Assembly: GCA_902761695.1 (NCBI GenBank)
Contig: CACWLT010000007.1
Coordinates: 4,977-47,427 of the forward strand
Length of the DNA stretch: 42,451 nucleotides
Source of the DNA: an uncultured Ruminococcus sp.
GTDB lineage: Bacteria > Bacillota > Clostridia > Oscillospirales > CAG-272
Direction of reading: 5' to 3'
A model generated the notes under the pieces. The model did no database searches. It saw only the letters and a program-made list of their open reading frames with translations, and was not told the origin of the DNA. The position numbers were made by a program, and so were the translations under genes. Of the stretch, positions 1-8,054 are shown one piece after another. How positions within the stretch are numbered: the first letter of the stretch is position 1; each line of letters opens with the position of its first letter.

Positions 1-491
1 TCCGGCTGGCCTTCGAGGACGGGGCGCAGCAGGTGTATCTCTGCGGGGAGGCCGTGGGAGACCGAATCCGGACGGAGGACGCCTCAAGATACGCCTCCGC
101 CGTGTCGAAGCTGCCGCCGGTGAGGGATTTTCTCCTGGACGTACAGCGGAGGCTGGCGCGTCAGGGCGGCGTCATCATGGACGGGCGGGACATCGGCACC
201 GTCATCATGCCGGACGCGGACGTGAAGATCTTCTATACCGCCACCGCTGAGACCAGGGCCGAGCGCCGGTTCCGGGAGCAGCGGGAGCGGGGCATGGACG
301 TGACCTACGAGGAGATCCTCGCCGCCATCGAGGCCCGGGACAAGCAGGACAGCGAGCGGGAGGTTGCCCCCCTGAAGCCTGCGGAGGACGCCATTGTCTT
401 TTATAACGATCCCTATCCCATCGACGCCTGTGTCTGCTGGGTGCTCGGCGTCCTGACCAGAGCGGCCTGGGAGAAGGAGAGAAACGGCTGA
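1..491 (+). CDS. cmk: Cytidylate kinase, 3' part only
   Basis: This is the C-terminal part of cytidylate (CMP/dCMP) kinase, which phosphorylates CMP with ATP in pyrimidine salvage. The frame is open from the left edge of the window, so the N-terminus with the P-loop lies outside. About 163 residues are visible. The segment GGVIMDGRDIGTVIMPDAD is the hallmark CMP-binding stretch, and the Arg-rich lid (ETRAERRFREQRERG) follows. The C-terminus ends normally at a TGA. The next gene, plsC, starts 50 bp downstream on the same strand; cmk-plsC-ispH is a common clostridial order, which supports the call. An internal ATG at 33 is not the true start because homology continues upstream of it. Confidence 0.95.
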   Translation, partial: RLAFEDGAQQVYLCGEAVGDRIRTEDASRYASAVSKLPPVRDFLLDVQRRLARQGGVIMDGRDIGTVIMPDADVKIFYTATAETRAERRFREQRERGMDVTYEEILAAIEARDKQDSEREVAPLKPAEDAIVFYNDPYPIDACVCWVLGVLTRAAWEKERNG

Positions 492-541
492 ACGGGCTTC
501 TCCGGAGCGATCCGGGCGGACCGGTATGACACAATACAAAT

Positions 542-1138
542 ATGAGTTTTTACGGAACGATATACAGGATTTTCTCTCCCATCGTCCGGCTGCTGTACCG
601 GATCGAGGCGGTGGGAGTCGAAAACATCCCGGCGGAGGGGGCGGTCCTGGCCTCCAACCACACGGCCTTTTCGGATGTGCTGGTGATCTCCGCCGCAGCC
701 GGACGGCAGGTGCGCTACATGGCGAAAAAAGAGCTGTTCGTCACGCCGCTGGGGCCGCTGATCCGGGCGCTGGGAGCCTATCCCGTGGACCGGGGCGGCG
801 CGGACGTGGGCAGCATCCGAACCACCATCCGGCTGGCGGAGGCGGGGGAGCTGGTGGGGATCTTTCCCCAGGGACACCGCTTTGGGAGGCGCAATCCCCG
901 GGATACGGAGATCCGCAGCGGCGTCGGCATGGTGGCCTGGCACACGAAGGCTCCCGTTGTGCCGGTCCTGCTTTACAACAAGCGGATGAAAACGGGGATG
1001 CTCCGGAAGAACACCGTCGTTTTCGGAAAGCCGCTGACCTTTGCCGAGCTGGGCTTTGAGAAGGGCGGCCGGACGGAATACCTGAACGCCGCGCGCATGA
1101 TCTTCGACCGGATCTGCGACATGTACGACGCCCGGTGA
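542..1138 (+). CDS. plsC: 1-acyl-sn-glycerol-3-phosphate acyltransferase (PlsC family)
   Basis: A 198-residue acyltransferase that should acylate lysophosphatidic acid to phosphatidic acid at the membrane. The HX4D catalytic motif is H40-TAFS-D45, and the third motif reads FPQGHR at about 108-113 where classical PlsC has FPEGTR. The Glu-to-Gln and Thr-to-His changes occur in the GPAT/LPAAT superfamily, so I do not read them as inactivating. An N-terminal hydrophobic stretch (about 4-19) may anchor it to the membrane. Its place between cmk and ispH-S1 matches the clostridial arrangement. There is no strong Shine-Dalgarno just upstream, so coupling to cmk translation is possible. A competing reading frame from 526 is an out-of-frame shadow. 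Confidence 0.92.
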   Translation: MSFYGTIYRIFSPIVRLLYRIEAVGVENIPAEGAVLASNHTAFSDVLVISAAAGRQVRYMAKKELFVTPLGPLIRALGAYPVDRGGADVGSIRTTIRLAEAGELVGIFPQGHRFGRRNPRDTEIRSGVGMVAWHTKAPVVPVLLYNKRMKTGMLRKNTVVFGKPLTFAELGFEKGGRTEYLNAARMIFDRICDMYDAR

Positions 1139-1157
1139 CCGGCGGGAGAGGAAAGTC

Positions 1158-3209
1158 ATGAACATACGCATCGCGCAGTACGCCGGGTTCTGCTTTGGCG
1201 TCAAGAGGGCCACGGGACAGCTGGAGGCCGAAATGGAGCGGGCCCGGGCGCATCCGGAGGAAGGACGCCGGATCTGCACCCTCGGCCGGATCATCCACAA
1301 CGACCGGTACATGGAGGACATTCAGGCCCGGGGCGTGGAGGTAATCGGCCGGGAGGACGTTCCCCGGATCATCCGGGAAGCGGACGGCGGCGCGCCCGTC
1401 ACGGTGGTGATCCGGGCACACGGGGAGCTGAAATCCATCGTGGAGGAGCTGGAGGCCTGCGCCCGCCGCAATCCCGCCTTCCGCCTGTGCGACGGAACCT
1501 GCCCCTATGTGAAGAAGGTGCGGGAGATCGCGGCGGAGGGGAGCGGGGAAGGGAAGCTCTTCCTGCTCTCGGGCAACGAAAATCACCCGGAGGTGGAGGG
1601 CATTCTGAGCTGCACAGGGGGAGAATACGCCGTTTTCCCGGACGCCGACAGCCTCATCACCTGGCTGGAAAAGCAAAATCCGGCTGATCTTTGTGAAAAA
1701 CGCATTACAATCGCCGCACAAACAACCCAAAAACTGGCGGAATGGAGAAAAAGTATAAATTTTATCAAAAAGGACTATGCAAACGCAAAAATTTTTGATA
1801 CAATATGCAGTGTGACCGAATTGCGGCAGGAGGAGTGCGCTTCGCTGGCGGCTGGGAGCGATTTCATGATCGTCATCGGCTCCCCGGACAGCTCCAATTC
1901 CCGCAAACTTTACGAGATATCGAAAGAGCTCTGCCGGGACACCGTCTTTCTCACGGACGGGCGGGAGATGCGACAGATACTCGCCCGGCTCCGGGAAAGA
2001 CCGGTTATGAATTTGTCAATAACTGCCGGCGCGTCGACGCCGTTCAGTTTAATACAGGAGGTATATACGACCATGAATGAGAACACTGAAAACTTTGCAG
2101 AGCTTCTCGAATCTTCTTTCAAAACTTTAAATACAGGAGAAATTGTCGAAGGCATCGTCACCGCTGTCACTCCCGGCGAGATCCATCTGGATCTGGGCGC
2201 CAAGACCACCGGCGTCATCGCCCGTGAAAAGGCCACCGACGATCCCCAGGCGAAGCTCGAGGATCTCTTCAAGGTAGGCGACACTGTCCGCGCCAAGGTT
2301 GTCAAGGTTTCCGATATCGACGGCATCGCGACCCTCGACAAGACCAGAGTGGACAGCGAATCCAACTGGGACAAGATCGTGGAGGCCTGCGACACCCAGG
2401 AGACCCTCACCGGCAAGATCGTTGAGGCTGTCAAGGGCGGCGTCATCATCTCCATCAATTCCGTGCGCGTCTTCATCCCCGCTTCCCTGACCGGCATCCC
2501 GAAGGACGGCGACCTCGCCTCCATCGTGGGCACCGAGCAGAAGGTCAAGATCATCGAGATCAAGCCCGAGAGAAGAAGAGCCTACGCTTCCATCCGTGCG
2601 GTGCAGAGAGAAGAGCGGAAGAAGAGAGAGGAAGAGTTCTGGAACAACATCCAGGAGGGCATGGAATTTGACGGCGAAGTCAAGTCCCTGACCGATTTCG
2701 GCGCGTTCGTCGATCTGGGCGGCGTGGACGGTATGGTTCACACCACCGAGCTGAGCTGGAGACGCATCCGCCGTCCCTCCGACGTTGTGTCCGTGGGCGA
2801 CAAGATCCACGTCTACGTGAAGGGCTTCGACCGCGAGCGCGGCAGAATCTCCCTGGGCTACAAGACCGAGGAGATGAATCCCTGGTACATCTTCACCAAC
2901 CAGTATCACGTCGGCGACGTGGTCGAGGTCAAGATCGTCAGCCTGATGCCCTTCGGCGCCTTCGCTGAGATCGTTCCCGGCTGCGACGGCTTGATCCACA
3001 TCAGCCAGATCGCGGACCACAAGATCGCGAAGCCCGACGAGGTCCTGGCTGTGGGCGACATGGTCAATGTGCGCATCACCGCCATCGACTACGACAACAA
3101 GAAGGTCAGTCTCTCCATCCGTTCTCTCCTTGAGGAAGCCGCCAATGCCGCGGACGATGAAGAGTACTATGACGAGCCCGCCGGCGAAGAGACCGCCGAC
3201 GAGGAATAA
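1158..3209 (+). CDS. ispH: 4-hydroxy-3-methylbut-2-enyl diphosphate reductase fused to ribosomal protein S1
   Basis: A 683-residue fusion. Residues 1-290 are IspH/LytB, the [4Fe-4S] enzyme of the last MEP-pathway step (HMBPP to IPP/DMAPP). Cluster cysteines C12 (GFCFGVKRA), C115 (TCPYV) and C217 (DTICSVT) are visible. So are H47, H88, H143 and E145 (HPEVEG), AQTTQ at 187-191, and the diphosphate-binding SSNS at 245-248. Residues of about 326-655 hold four S1/OB-fold RNA-binding repeats, followed by an acidic tail. The fusion is known in Clostridia. M306 (ATG at 2073) lies 11 nt after a perfect AGGAGG at 2056-2061, so S1 may also be made alone. The IspH part has an AT-rich patch (1681-1810), while the S1 part uses a more restricted codon set, as expected of a highly expressed product. 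RBS: GGGAGAGGAAAG before ATG 1158. Confidence 0.95.
   Translation: MNIRIAQYAGFCFGVKRATGQLEAEMERARAHPEEGRRICTLGRIIHNDRYMEDIQARGVEVIGREDVPRIIREADGGAPVTVVIRAHGELKSIVEELEACARRNPAFRLCDGTCPYVKKVREIAAEGSGEGKLFLLSGNENHPEVEGILSCTGGEYAVFPDADSLITWLEKQNPADLCEKRITIAAQTTQKLAEWRKSINFIKKDYANAKIFDTICSVTELRQEECASLAAGSDFMIVIGSPDSSNSRKLYEISKELCRDTVFLTDGREMRQILARLRERPVMNLSITAGASTPFSLIQEVYTTMNENTENFAELLESSFKTLNTGEIVEGIVTAVTPGEIHLDLGAKTTGVIAREKATDDPQAKLEDLFKVGDTVRAKVVKVSDIDGIATLDKTRVDSESNWDKIVEACDTQETLTGKIVEAVKGGVIISINSVRVFIPASLTGIPKDGDLASIVGTEQKVKIIEIKPERRRAYASIRAVQREERKKREEEFWNNIQEGMEFDGEVKSLTDFGAFVDLGGVDGMVHTTELSWRRIRRPSDVVSVGDKIHVYVKGFDRERGRISLGYKTEEMNPWYIFTNQYHVGDVVEVKIVSLMPFGAFAEIVPGCDGLIHISQIADHKIAKPDEVLAVGDMVNVRITAIDYDNKKVSLSIRSLLEEAANAADDEEYYDEPAGEETADEE
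2056..2075 (+). promoter_or_regulatory. Internal ribosome binding site and start codon for S1 within ispH
   Basis: AGGAGG at 2056-2061 is followed by 11 nt and an in-frame ATG at 2073, exactly at the boundary between the IspH and S1 domains. The new N-terminus (MNENTENFAELLESS) resembles the start of stand-alone bacterial S1 proteins. The spacing is longer than ideal. Independent S1 synthesis is inferred, not shown. Confidence 0.55.
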
Positions 3210-3224
3210 TTCCATAAGGCAGAC

Positions 3225-3260
3225 AAAGGGTGGGAGAGGCGCGTCTTTCCCGCCCTTTTC
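3225..3260 (+). terminator. Intrinsic terminator after ispH-S1
   Basis: Left arm 3225-3238 and right arm 3245-3258 form a 14-bp stem (including G-U pairs) with loop GCGCGT, followed by a T-rich tract (CCCTTTTCTT). It closes the cmk-plsC-ispH/S1 transcription unit and separates it from the lipoprotein gene at 3291. Confidence 0.85.
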
Positions 3261-3290
3261 TTGACCGGCCTTCCGGAGGGGGACCTGATC

Positions 3291-4130
3291 ATGACAAAGC
3301 GCTTTCTCACAGCCCTCGCCTGCCTGCTTCTGCTTCTCAGCGCCTGTGCCGGGGGAAGCGGTCCGGCGGAATCCGGCTTTTCCGATCCCGAGGAGGCGCG
3401 GACGGTCCGGGAGTCCATGCGGTACGTGATCCACGCCGCGGGCAGGCTGGAGGGCCCTGACGCCTGGGGGAGTCCCCGGGATTACGACGGCTCCAATTCC
3501 ATGGAAGGTCTGGCGCAGTGCGCTGCATGCGGACGCCGGCCCATCGCCGTGGAGCTGGACTTCAATTTCACCGCCGACGGGCAGCTGGCCTGCATCCACG
3601 ACTGGTACACGGAGTACGCGGACGAGATCGAAAACGGCGTTCCCCTGACGCTGGAGGATTTCCTCGCCGCCCGGATCTTCCGGAATTTCACGCCCGCTTG
3701 GATCGGTGACGCGGCAGACTGGCTCCGGGCCAACGAGGGGACGTACATCGTGACGGACATCAAGGACGACAACATCGCCGGATGCCGCGCCATCTCCGAG
3801 GCCTGTCCCGACCTCTTGAACCGGTTCGTGGTGCAGATCTACGACGAGAGCGAGTACGACGAGGTCCGCGCGCTGGGATTCGAGTACGTGGTCTACACCC
3901 TCTACCGTCTGGACTGGAACGCCAAGACGGACTGGCGGGCGCTGGGCGAATTCGCGGCGGCCCATCCCCTGATCGGCTTCACCTTCTCCTATGAGCTCTG
4001 TCCCGTGGAGGGATTCGTGGAGGGGATGCTGCGCTCCGGCGTGCCCCTCTATATCCACACGGTGAACGAGGGGGAAGAGGCGTATTTCGACATGGGCATC
4101 TCCGGCGTGTACACGGACATCGTGCGCTGA
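3291..4130 (+). CDS. Lipoprotein of the glycerophosphodiester phosphodiesterase / PI-PLC-like superfamily
   Basis: A 279-residue exported lipoprotein. The start at ATG 3291 is chosen because GGAGGGGG lies 8 nt upstream and the protein then begins with a signal peptide (MTKRFLTALACLLLLLSAC) ending in a lipobox, LLSA-C19. A TTG at 3261 would put ten polar residues before the signal and is unlikely. The GDPD-type TIM barrel is shown by YVIHAAGR (catalytic His), NSMEGL, VELDFNFTADGQL (metal-binding Glu and Asp) and CIHDW (second His). The group with HAAG instead of the classical HRG is recognisable and keeps the acid-base residues. Expected role: hydrolysis of glycerophosphodiesters or teichoic-acid-like polymers at the outer face of the membrane. 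The substrate is not readable from sequence. Confidence 0.82.
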   Translation: MTKRFLTALACLLLLLSACAGGSGPAESGFSDPEEARTVRESMRYVIHAAGRLEGPDAWGSPRDYDGSNSMEGLAQCAACGRRPIAVELDFNFTADGQLACIHDWYTEYADEIENGVPLTLEDFLAARIFRNFTPAWIGDAADWLRANEGTYIVTDIKDDNIAGCRAISEACPDLLNRFVVQIYDESEYDEVRALGFEYVVYTLYRLDWNAKTDWRALGEFAAAHPLIGFTFSYELCPVEGFVEGMLRSGVPLYIHTVNEGEEAYFDMGISGVYTDIVR

Positions 4131-4169
4131 GGAGCGGAGAGCCCATTTCATCGACAAGCCTGCGCGGAA

Positions 4170-4212
4170 GGCTTTTATCCCGGCGGCAGCTGTTGTCCCA
4201 TGGATAAAAACC
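4170..4212. promoter_or_regulatory. Inverted repeat upstream of the GH2 gene
   Basis: GGCTTTTATCC (4170-4180) and GGATAAAAACC (4202-4212) are complementary over 11 positions with one mismatch, separated by 21 nt. The repeat lies 31 bp before the GH2 start and has no U-tract, so it may be an operator or a leader hairpin rather than a terminator. No convincing -35/-10 pair was found next to it. Confidence 0.35.
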
Positions 4213-4243
4213 GGCGCGGCAGACATACAGGAGGTATTTATCT

Positions 4244-5869
4244 ATGTCCATTCCGAGACCCGAATATCCGCGTCCGACGCTGGTGCGCGGGGAGAACACC
4301 TGGCTCAACCTGAACGGCACCTGGGAGTTCGCCTTTGACTTCGGCAACTCTGGCCGGGAGCGCAAGATGTGGGAGGCGCCCAGGTACGACCGGGAGATCG
4401 TGGTGCCCTTCGTGCCCGAATCCAAGCTCTCCGGCATCGAGTACGTGGACTTCATTCCCGCCGTGTGGTACCGCCGCACCGTGACCCTTCCCGAGGGATG
4501 GTGCCGGAAGTGCGGCCGGGTGCTGATCCACTTCGGCGCCGTGGACTATTACAGCGAGATCCGCGTCAACGGACAGCTGGCGGGAACCCATCGCGGCGGC
4601 TACACGCCCTTTGCCGTGGACGCCACCGAATTCCTCACCCACTACACCCGCTGCACCGGCATCTGGCAGACCGTCTGGATGGAGTATGTCCCGAAGAACT
4701 ACGTGAAGAACGTGAAGATCACCCCGGACATCGACGCGGGCAAGATCGACGTGACGGTGTCCCTTGAGGGCGGCCAGTCCGCGCTGAAGTCCGTGAAGGC
4801 GGAGGTGCTCTTCGGCGGCGAGAAGGTCTCCGAAAAGGAAGCGCCCGTCCTCGGTAAATTTGCCCAGTTTGAGGTTCCTGTTCCGGACGCGAAGCTTTGG
4901 AGCCTGGACGAGCCCAACCTGTACGATCTGAAGATCACGGCGGGCGACGACTGCGCGACGGCTTACTTCGGCATGCGCTCCGTGGCCATCAACGGATACG
5001 CCGTTGAGATCAACCACAAGCCGGTGTTCCAGCGTCTGGTGCTGGACCAGCAGTACTTCCCGGAAGGAATCTACACCGCGAAGGACGACGACGAGCTGAT
5101 CCGCGACATCGAGTATTCCAAGAAGGCCGGCTTCAACGGCGCCCGGATGCACATGAAGGTGTTCGAGCCCCGCACCCTGTACCACGCCGACCGCCTGGGC
5201 TACCTGCTCTGGGGCGAGTTCCCGAACTGGGGCCTGGACGAGTCCAATCCGGCGGCGCTTCTGTCCATCCTGCCCGAGTGGCTGACCGAGCTGGAGCGGG
5301 ACTACAACCATCCGTCCGTGGTGGGCTGGTGTCCCTTCAACGAGACCGGCGAGCGGAGAAACAAGGACCTCTTCCGCGTGATGTATCAGGCGACGAGGGA
5401 CTTCGATCCCATGCGTCCCATCATCGATACCTCCGGCTACGTCCACGTCATCACCGATATCTACGATGTACACAACTATGACCAGAATCCCGAGACCTTC
5501 GCCAAGGCCTTCGAGGCTCTGATCACCGGCGAGGGCCAGCCCTTCGTGAACAACCCGCGCCATGAGAAGTACGAGGGTCAGCCCTACTTCGTCTCCGAAT
5601 TCGGCGGCACCTACTGGAACATCGACGAGGATCCCTCCGCGGCCTGGGGCTACGGTCAGGCGCCGAAGTCCCTGGACGAGTTCTACGCCCGGTTCGAGGG
5701 GCTCATCAACGTGCTGCTGGACAACCCGAAGATGTGCGCCTTCTGCTACACGCAGCTGACGGACGTCTATCAGGAGAAGAACGGCATCTATGCCTTCGAC
5801 CGGCGGATCAAGTTCGATCTGGACAAGCTCCACGCCATCATGTCCCGCAAGGCGGCGATCGAGAAATAA
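4244..5869 (+). CDS. Glycoside hydrolase family 2 enzyme (beta-galactosidase/beta-glucuronidase type)
   Basis: A 541-residue GH2 enzyme without a signal peptide, so cytoplasmic. The order is jelly-roll sugar-binding domain (about 1-150, with [10 protein letters not shown] and [16 protein letters not shown]), immunoglobulin-like sandwich (about 155-250) and TIM barrel (about 255-535). The general acid/base is E367 in CPFNETG and the likely nucleophile is E452 in FVSEFGG. It lacks the extra C-terminal domains of LacZ, so it is nearer to short GH2 enzymes. Exact specificity (galactoside, glucuronide, mannoside) cannot be told. RBS AGGAGG at 4231-4236, 7 nt before ATG. It ends before a strong bidirectional terminator and is probably transcribed alone. 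Confidence 0.9.
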   Translation: MSIPRPEYPRPTLVRGENTWLNLNGTWEFAFDFGNSGRERKMWEAPRYDREIVVPFVPESKLSGIEYVDFIPAVWYRRTVTLPEGWCRKCGRVLIHFGAVDYYSEIRVNGQLAGTHRGGYTPFAVDATEFLTHYTRCTGIWQTVWMEYVPKNYVKNVKITPDIDAGKIDVTVSLEGGQSALKSVKAEVLFGGEKVSEKEAPVLGKFAQFEVPVPDAKLWSLDEPNLYDLKITAGDDCATAYFGMRSVAINGYAVEINHKPVFQRLVLDQQYFPEGIYTAKDDDELIRDIEYSKKAGFNGARMHMKVFEPRTLYHADRLGYLLWGEFPNWGLDESNPAALLSILPEWLTELERDYNHPSVVGWCPFNETGERRNKDLFRVMYQATRDFDPMRPIIDTSGYVHVITDIYDVHNYDQNPETFAKAFEALITGEGQPFVNNPRHEKYEGQPYFVSEFGGTYWNIDEDPSAAWGYGQAPKSLDEFYARFEGLINVLLDNPKMCAFCYTQLTDVYQEKNGIYAFDRRIKFDLDKLHAIMSRKAAIEK

Positions 5870-5888
5870 AGCACAATACCAATACAAA

Positions 5889-5926
5889 AAAACAGGGATT
5901 GTCCATCATCGGGCAGTCCCTGTTTT
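5889..5926. terminator. Bidirectional terminator between GH2 gene and esterase
   Basis: A 16-bp stem (arms 5889-5904 and 5911-5926, with G-U pairs) and loop ATCATC, with an A-tract on the left and a T-tract on the right, so it can stop transcription from both converging genes. Confidence 0.88.
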
Positions 5927-5952
5927 CGTGTATGAAGAGGCTGTGCGTGCGG

Positions 5953-6771
5953 TCAGGCCTCGGCGATCTCTTCTGCCCAGGCGGCGGCGTCGCGGACCCA
6001 GCGTGCGATCCGGGGATTGGACCAGCCGGGATTGCCGCAGGCGGTGATGTCGTTCCCGAGAGCTACGCCGTGAGGACCGTGGGGATAGACGTGGAGCTCA
6101 AAGGGCAGCCCCTTTGCACGGGAGGCAGAGGCCAGAAGGAGGGAATTGCGCACGTCCACGCCCGGGTCGTCGGAGGTATGGACCAGGAAGAGCGGCGCGG
6201 TTTTCTCATCCACCGCCAGCTCAAGGGAGGCGGTCCTCAGCTCCTCCTCCGTGGGACGGTCACAGCACCAGAGATTGGAGAAGGTCCCGCCCTCCCGGAA
6301 GTACTCCGTGCCGGATACCACGGGATAGACCAGCACGGCGCCGTCGGGTTTGTTCTGCCCGTATTCGATGCCGGTGTCCTTCCACGCCTCCTCCCGGTGC
6401 CACATGACGGCGAGGGATCCGGCCAGATGTCCCCCGGCGGAGAAGCCCACGGTGAAGACCCGATGGGGATCGACGCCGTATTCTTCCGCGCGGGACCGGA
6501 TGTGCGCCATGGCGAGAGAAGCCTCCCGCAGCTGGGCGGGGTAAGGCTTTTTGCGGCCTACGGTATAATGCAGGACGAAGGCGTTGAAGCCCTCCGTCAT
6601 GAAGGCCAGTGCGATGGGCTCCCCCTCCCGGTCGGAGCAGACGGCCCCGTAACCGCCGCCGGGGATCACCAGCATGGCCCGTCGGGTGAAGCCCCGGACA
6701 GGATCGGCAATATAAGCGTCGATCCAGGCCTCGGGGTTGCCTTCCTCAAGAAAGATCCGTTTTACGATCAT
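5953..6771 (-). CDS. Alpha/beta hydrolase, BD-FAE / acetyl-esterase-like
   Basis: A 272-residue cytoplasmic alpha/beta hydrolase. Visible are the oxyanion-hole segment IPGGGYG (about 36-42), the nucleophile elbow GFSAGG, the acid residue region HTSDDPGVD and the catalytic His in YPHGPHG. This matches the esterase/lipase group that includes acetyl-xylan esterases and BD-FAE enzymes, which remove acyl groups from sugars or aromatic esters. It is the last gene of the marR-tldD-tldE operon: its start lies 18 bp after the tldE stop, with a weak GAGG site. Substrate unknown; a link to peptide processing by TldD/TldE is possible but not supported by sequence alone. Confidence 0.82.
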   Translation of the reverse strand: MIVKRIFLEEGNPEAWIDAYIADPVRGFTRRAMLVIPGGGYGAVCSDREGEPIALAFMTEGFNAFVLHYTVGRKKPYPAQLREASLAMAHIRSRAEEYGVDPHRVFTVGFSAGGHLAGSLAVMWHREEAWKDTGIEYGQNKPDGAVLVYPVVSGTEYFREGGTFSNLWCCDRPTEEELRTASLELAVDEKTAPLFLVHTSDDPGVDVRNSLLLASASRAKGLPFELHVYPHGPHGVALGNDITACGNPGWSNPRIARWVRDAAAWAEEIAEA

Positions 6772-6789
6772 GTCAGCCTCCCTGATCCG

Positions 6790-8054
6790 TCATTCACCCG
6801 CGATGGCGCAGGACTCGAAGGCGACGCTGGGGCAGGCGACGGAGCGGTATTCCCAGTCCAGATCGGAGCCCACGGCGGTGACCCTCTTCATCAGATCCAG
6901 GAAGTTGCCCGCCACCGTGATGAGCGCCACGGGACGCTCCTTTTTGCCGTCCTTCACCAGATAGCCGAAGCACTGGAGGGAGAAATCGGTGGTCACGTGG
7001 TTCAGTCCGGCGTGAAGTCCGGCCAGCCGCGTGATGACCAGGCCGTCGCCCATTTTCCGGAGCAGCTCGTCGAAGGAATCCTCCCCCGGCAGGATGCAGC
7101 AGTTCTTCGGGCTGACGGACACCGCGCCGGCGTATCCGTGACGGAAGCCGTTGCCGGTGCTCTCCACACCCATGCGGGCGGCGGATTTCGTGTTGTGCAG
7201 GGCCTGCCGGAAGACGCCACGGTCCACTAAGACCTTGCGGCGGGTGGGGCAGCCCTCGTCGTCGTAGTTGGCGACGTCCAGGCAGTCGAGGTTTTTCGGA
7301 TCGTCCACCACGGTGATTTTGTCGGAGAAGATCGCCGCGTCCGCCTTGTCCTTCAGCGGGGAGAGGCCCTTGCCGATGAGGTCGCCGGAGAACATGTCCG
7401 TCAGCGTCCCGAAGAGGGCGGTCATGGCGCGCCGCTCAAAGATCACCGGATACTGACCGGAGGAAACCGGCTTTCCGCCCAGCTCTCCCACCGCGTCCTC
7501 CACCGCACGCCGGGCGATTTCGGCAGGATCGGCCTTCGAAAGATCCGGCACCACCTCAACGCGGAAGCCGTCCTTCACCTCGCCGTTTTCCTCCACCGCG
7601 ACGCCGGCGTAGAGGATCTGGGAGCGGCCGGAGTCGGTGACATGGACGCCCTTTGAATTGGTGATCTCCCGGGAGTTTTCGGATTCGTTCCAGCCGATCT
7701 CCGTCACCTGCTTCACCCGGGGATCGGCCGCCTTGATGGCTTCTTCCACCGCCGCCAGCTTTTCCCTGACTTCCTCCATGGACGGGCGGACCCAAACGGC
7801 GCGGCTTTTGACCTCGTCGGTGGATTCCGGAGAACGGAGAGTGTCCGTGTCCTTCGAGGAAACAAGCCCGGCCTGCTCGATCAGGAGCGCGATGGTTTCG
7901 CACGCAGGGAGGTCCCCTTCACGTCGGAGGTAACAAAGGAATCCATCTGCCCGTCGAACCAGGAGACAGAGCGCTCCGCCGACCGGCCTTCGTAGATTTC
8001 CAGCCCTTCGACGCCCATTTCCAGCGCCCGGGCGATCCATTTCTGCTTATTCAT
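6790..8054 (-). pseudogene. tldE: TldE/PmbA-family protein, frameshifted with missing internal sequence
   Basis: TldE/PmbA is the non-catalytic partner of the TldD metalloprotease. The start is ATG at 8054, overlapping the tldD stop by 8 nt. The first frame codes for 51 homologous residues (MNKQKWIARALEMGVEG... to VKGTSLR) and then meets a stop at 7881-7883. The rest of the protein continues in another frame from about 7899 (ETIALLIEQAGLVSSKDTD...) to the normal C-terminus at 6790. Between GTSLR and ETIALL about 20 residues expected in the family (the GKMGYA-type strand) are absent, so this is a small deletion with frame change near 7902, not a single-base slip. C-terminal motifs (ARMGVESTGNGFRHGYAG, LHAGLNHVTTDFSLQC) are intact. 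It could be a real lesion, a strain variant or an assembly error. Confidence 0.8.

Noticed and set aside
2127..4226. Long open frame of 699 codons on the minus strand opposite S1 and the lipoprotein gene
   Set aside because: The plus strand encodes clear S1 domains and a GDPD lipoprotein. The antisense frame crosses a terminator, has low-complexity Val/Asp/Gly/Leu content and no family resemblance; it arises from GC-rich codon bias.
4238..5887. 549-codon minus-strand frame opposite the GH2 gene
   Set aside because: Same antisense artefact; the GH2 catalytic motifs on the plus strand are unambiguous.
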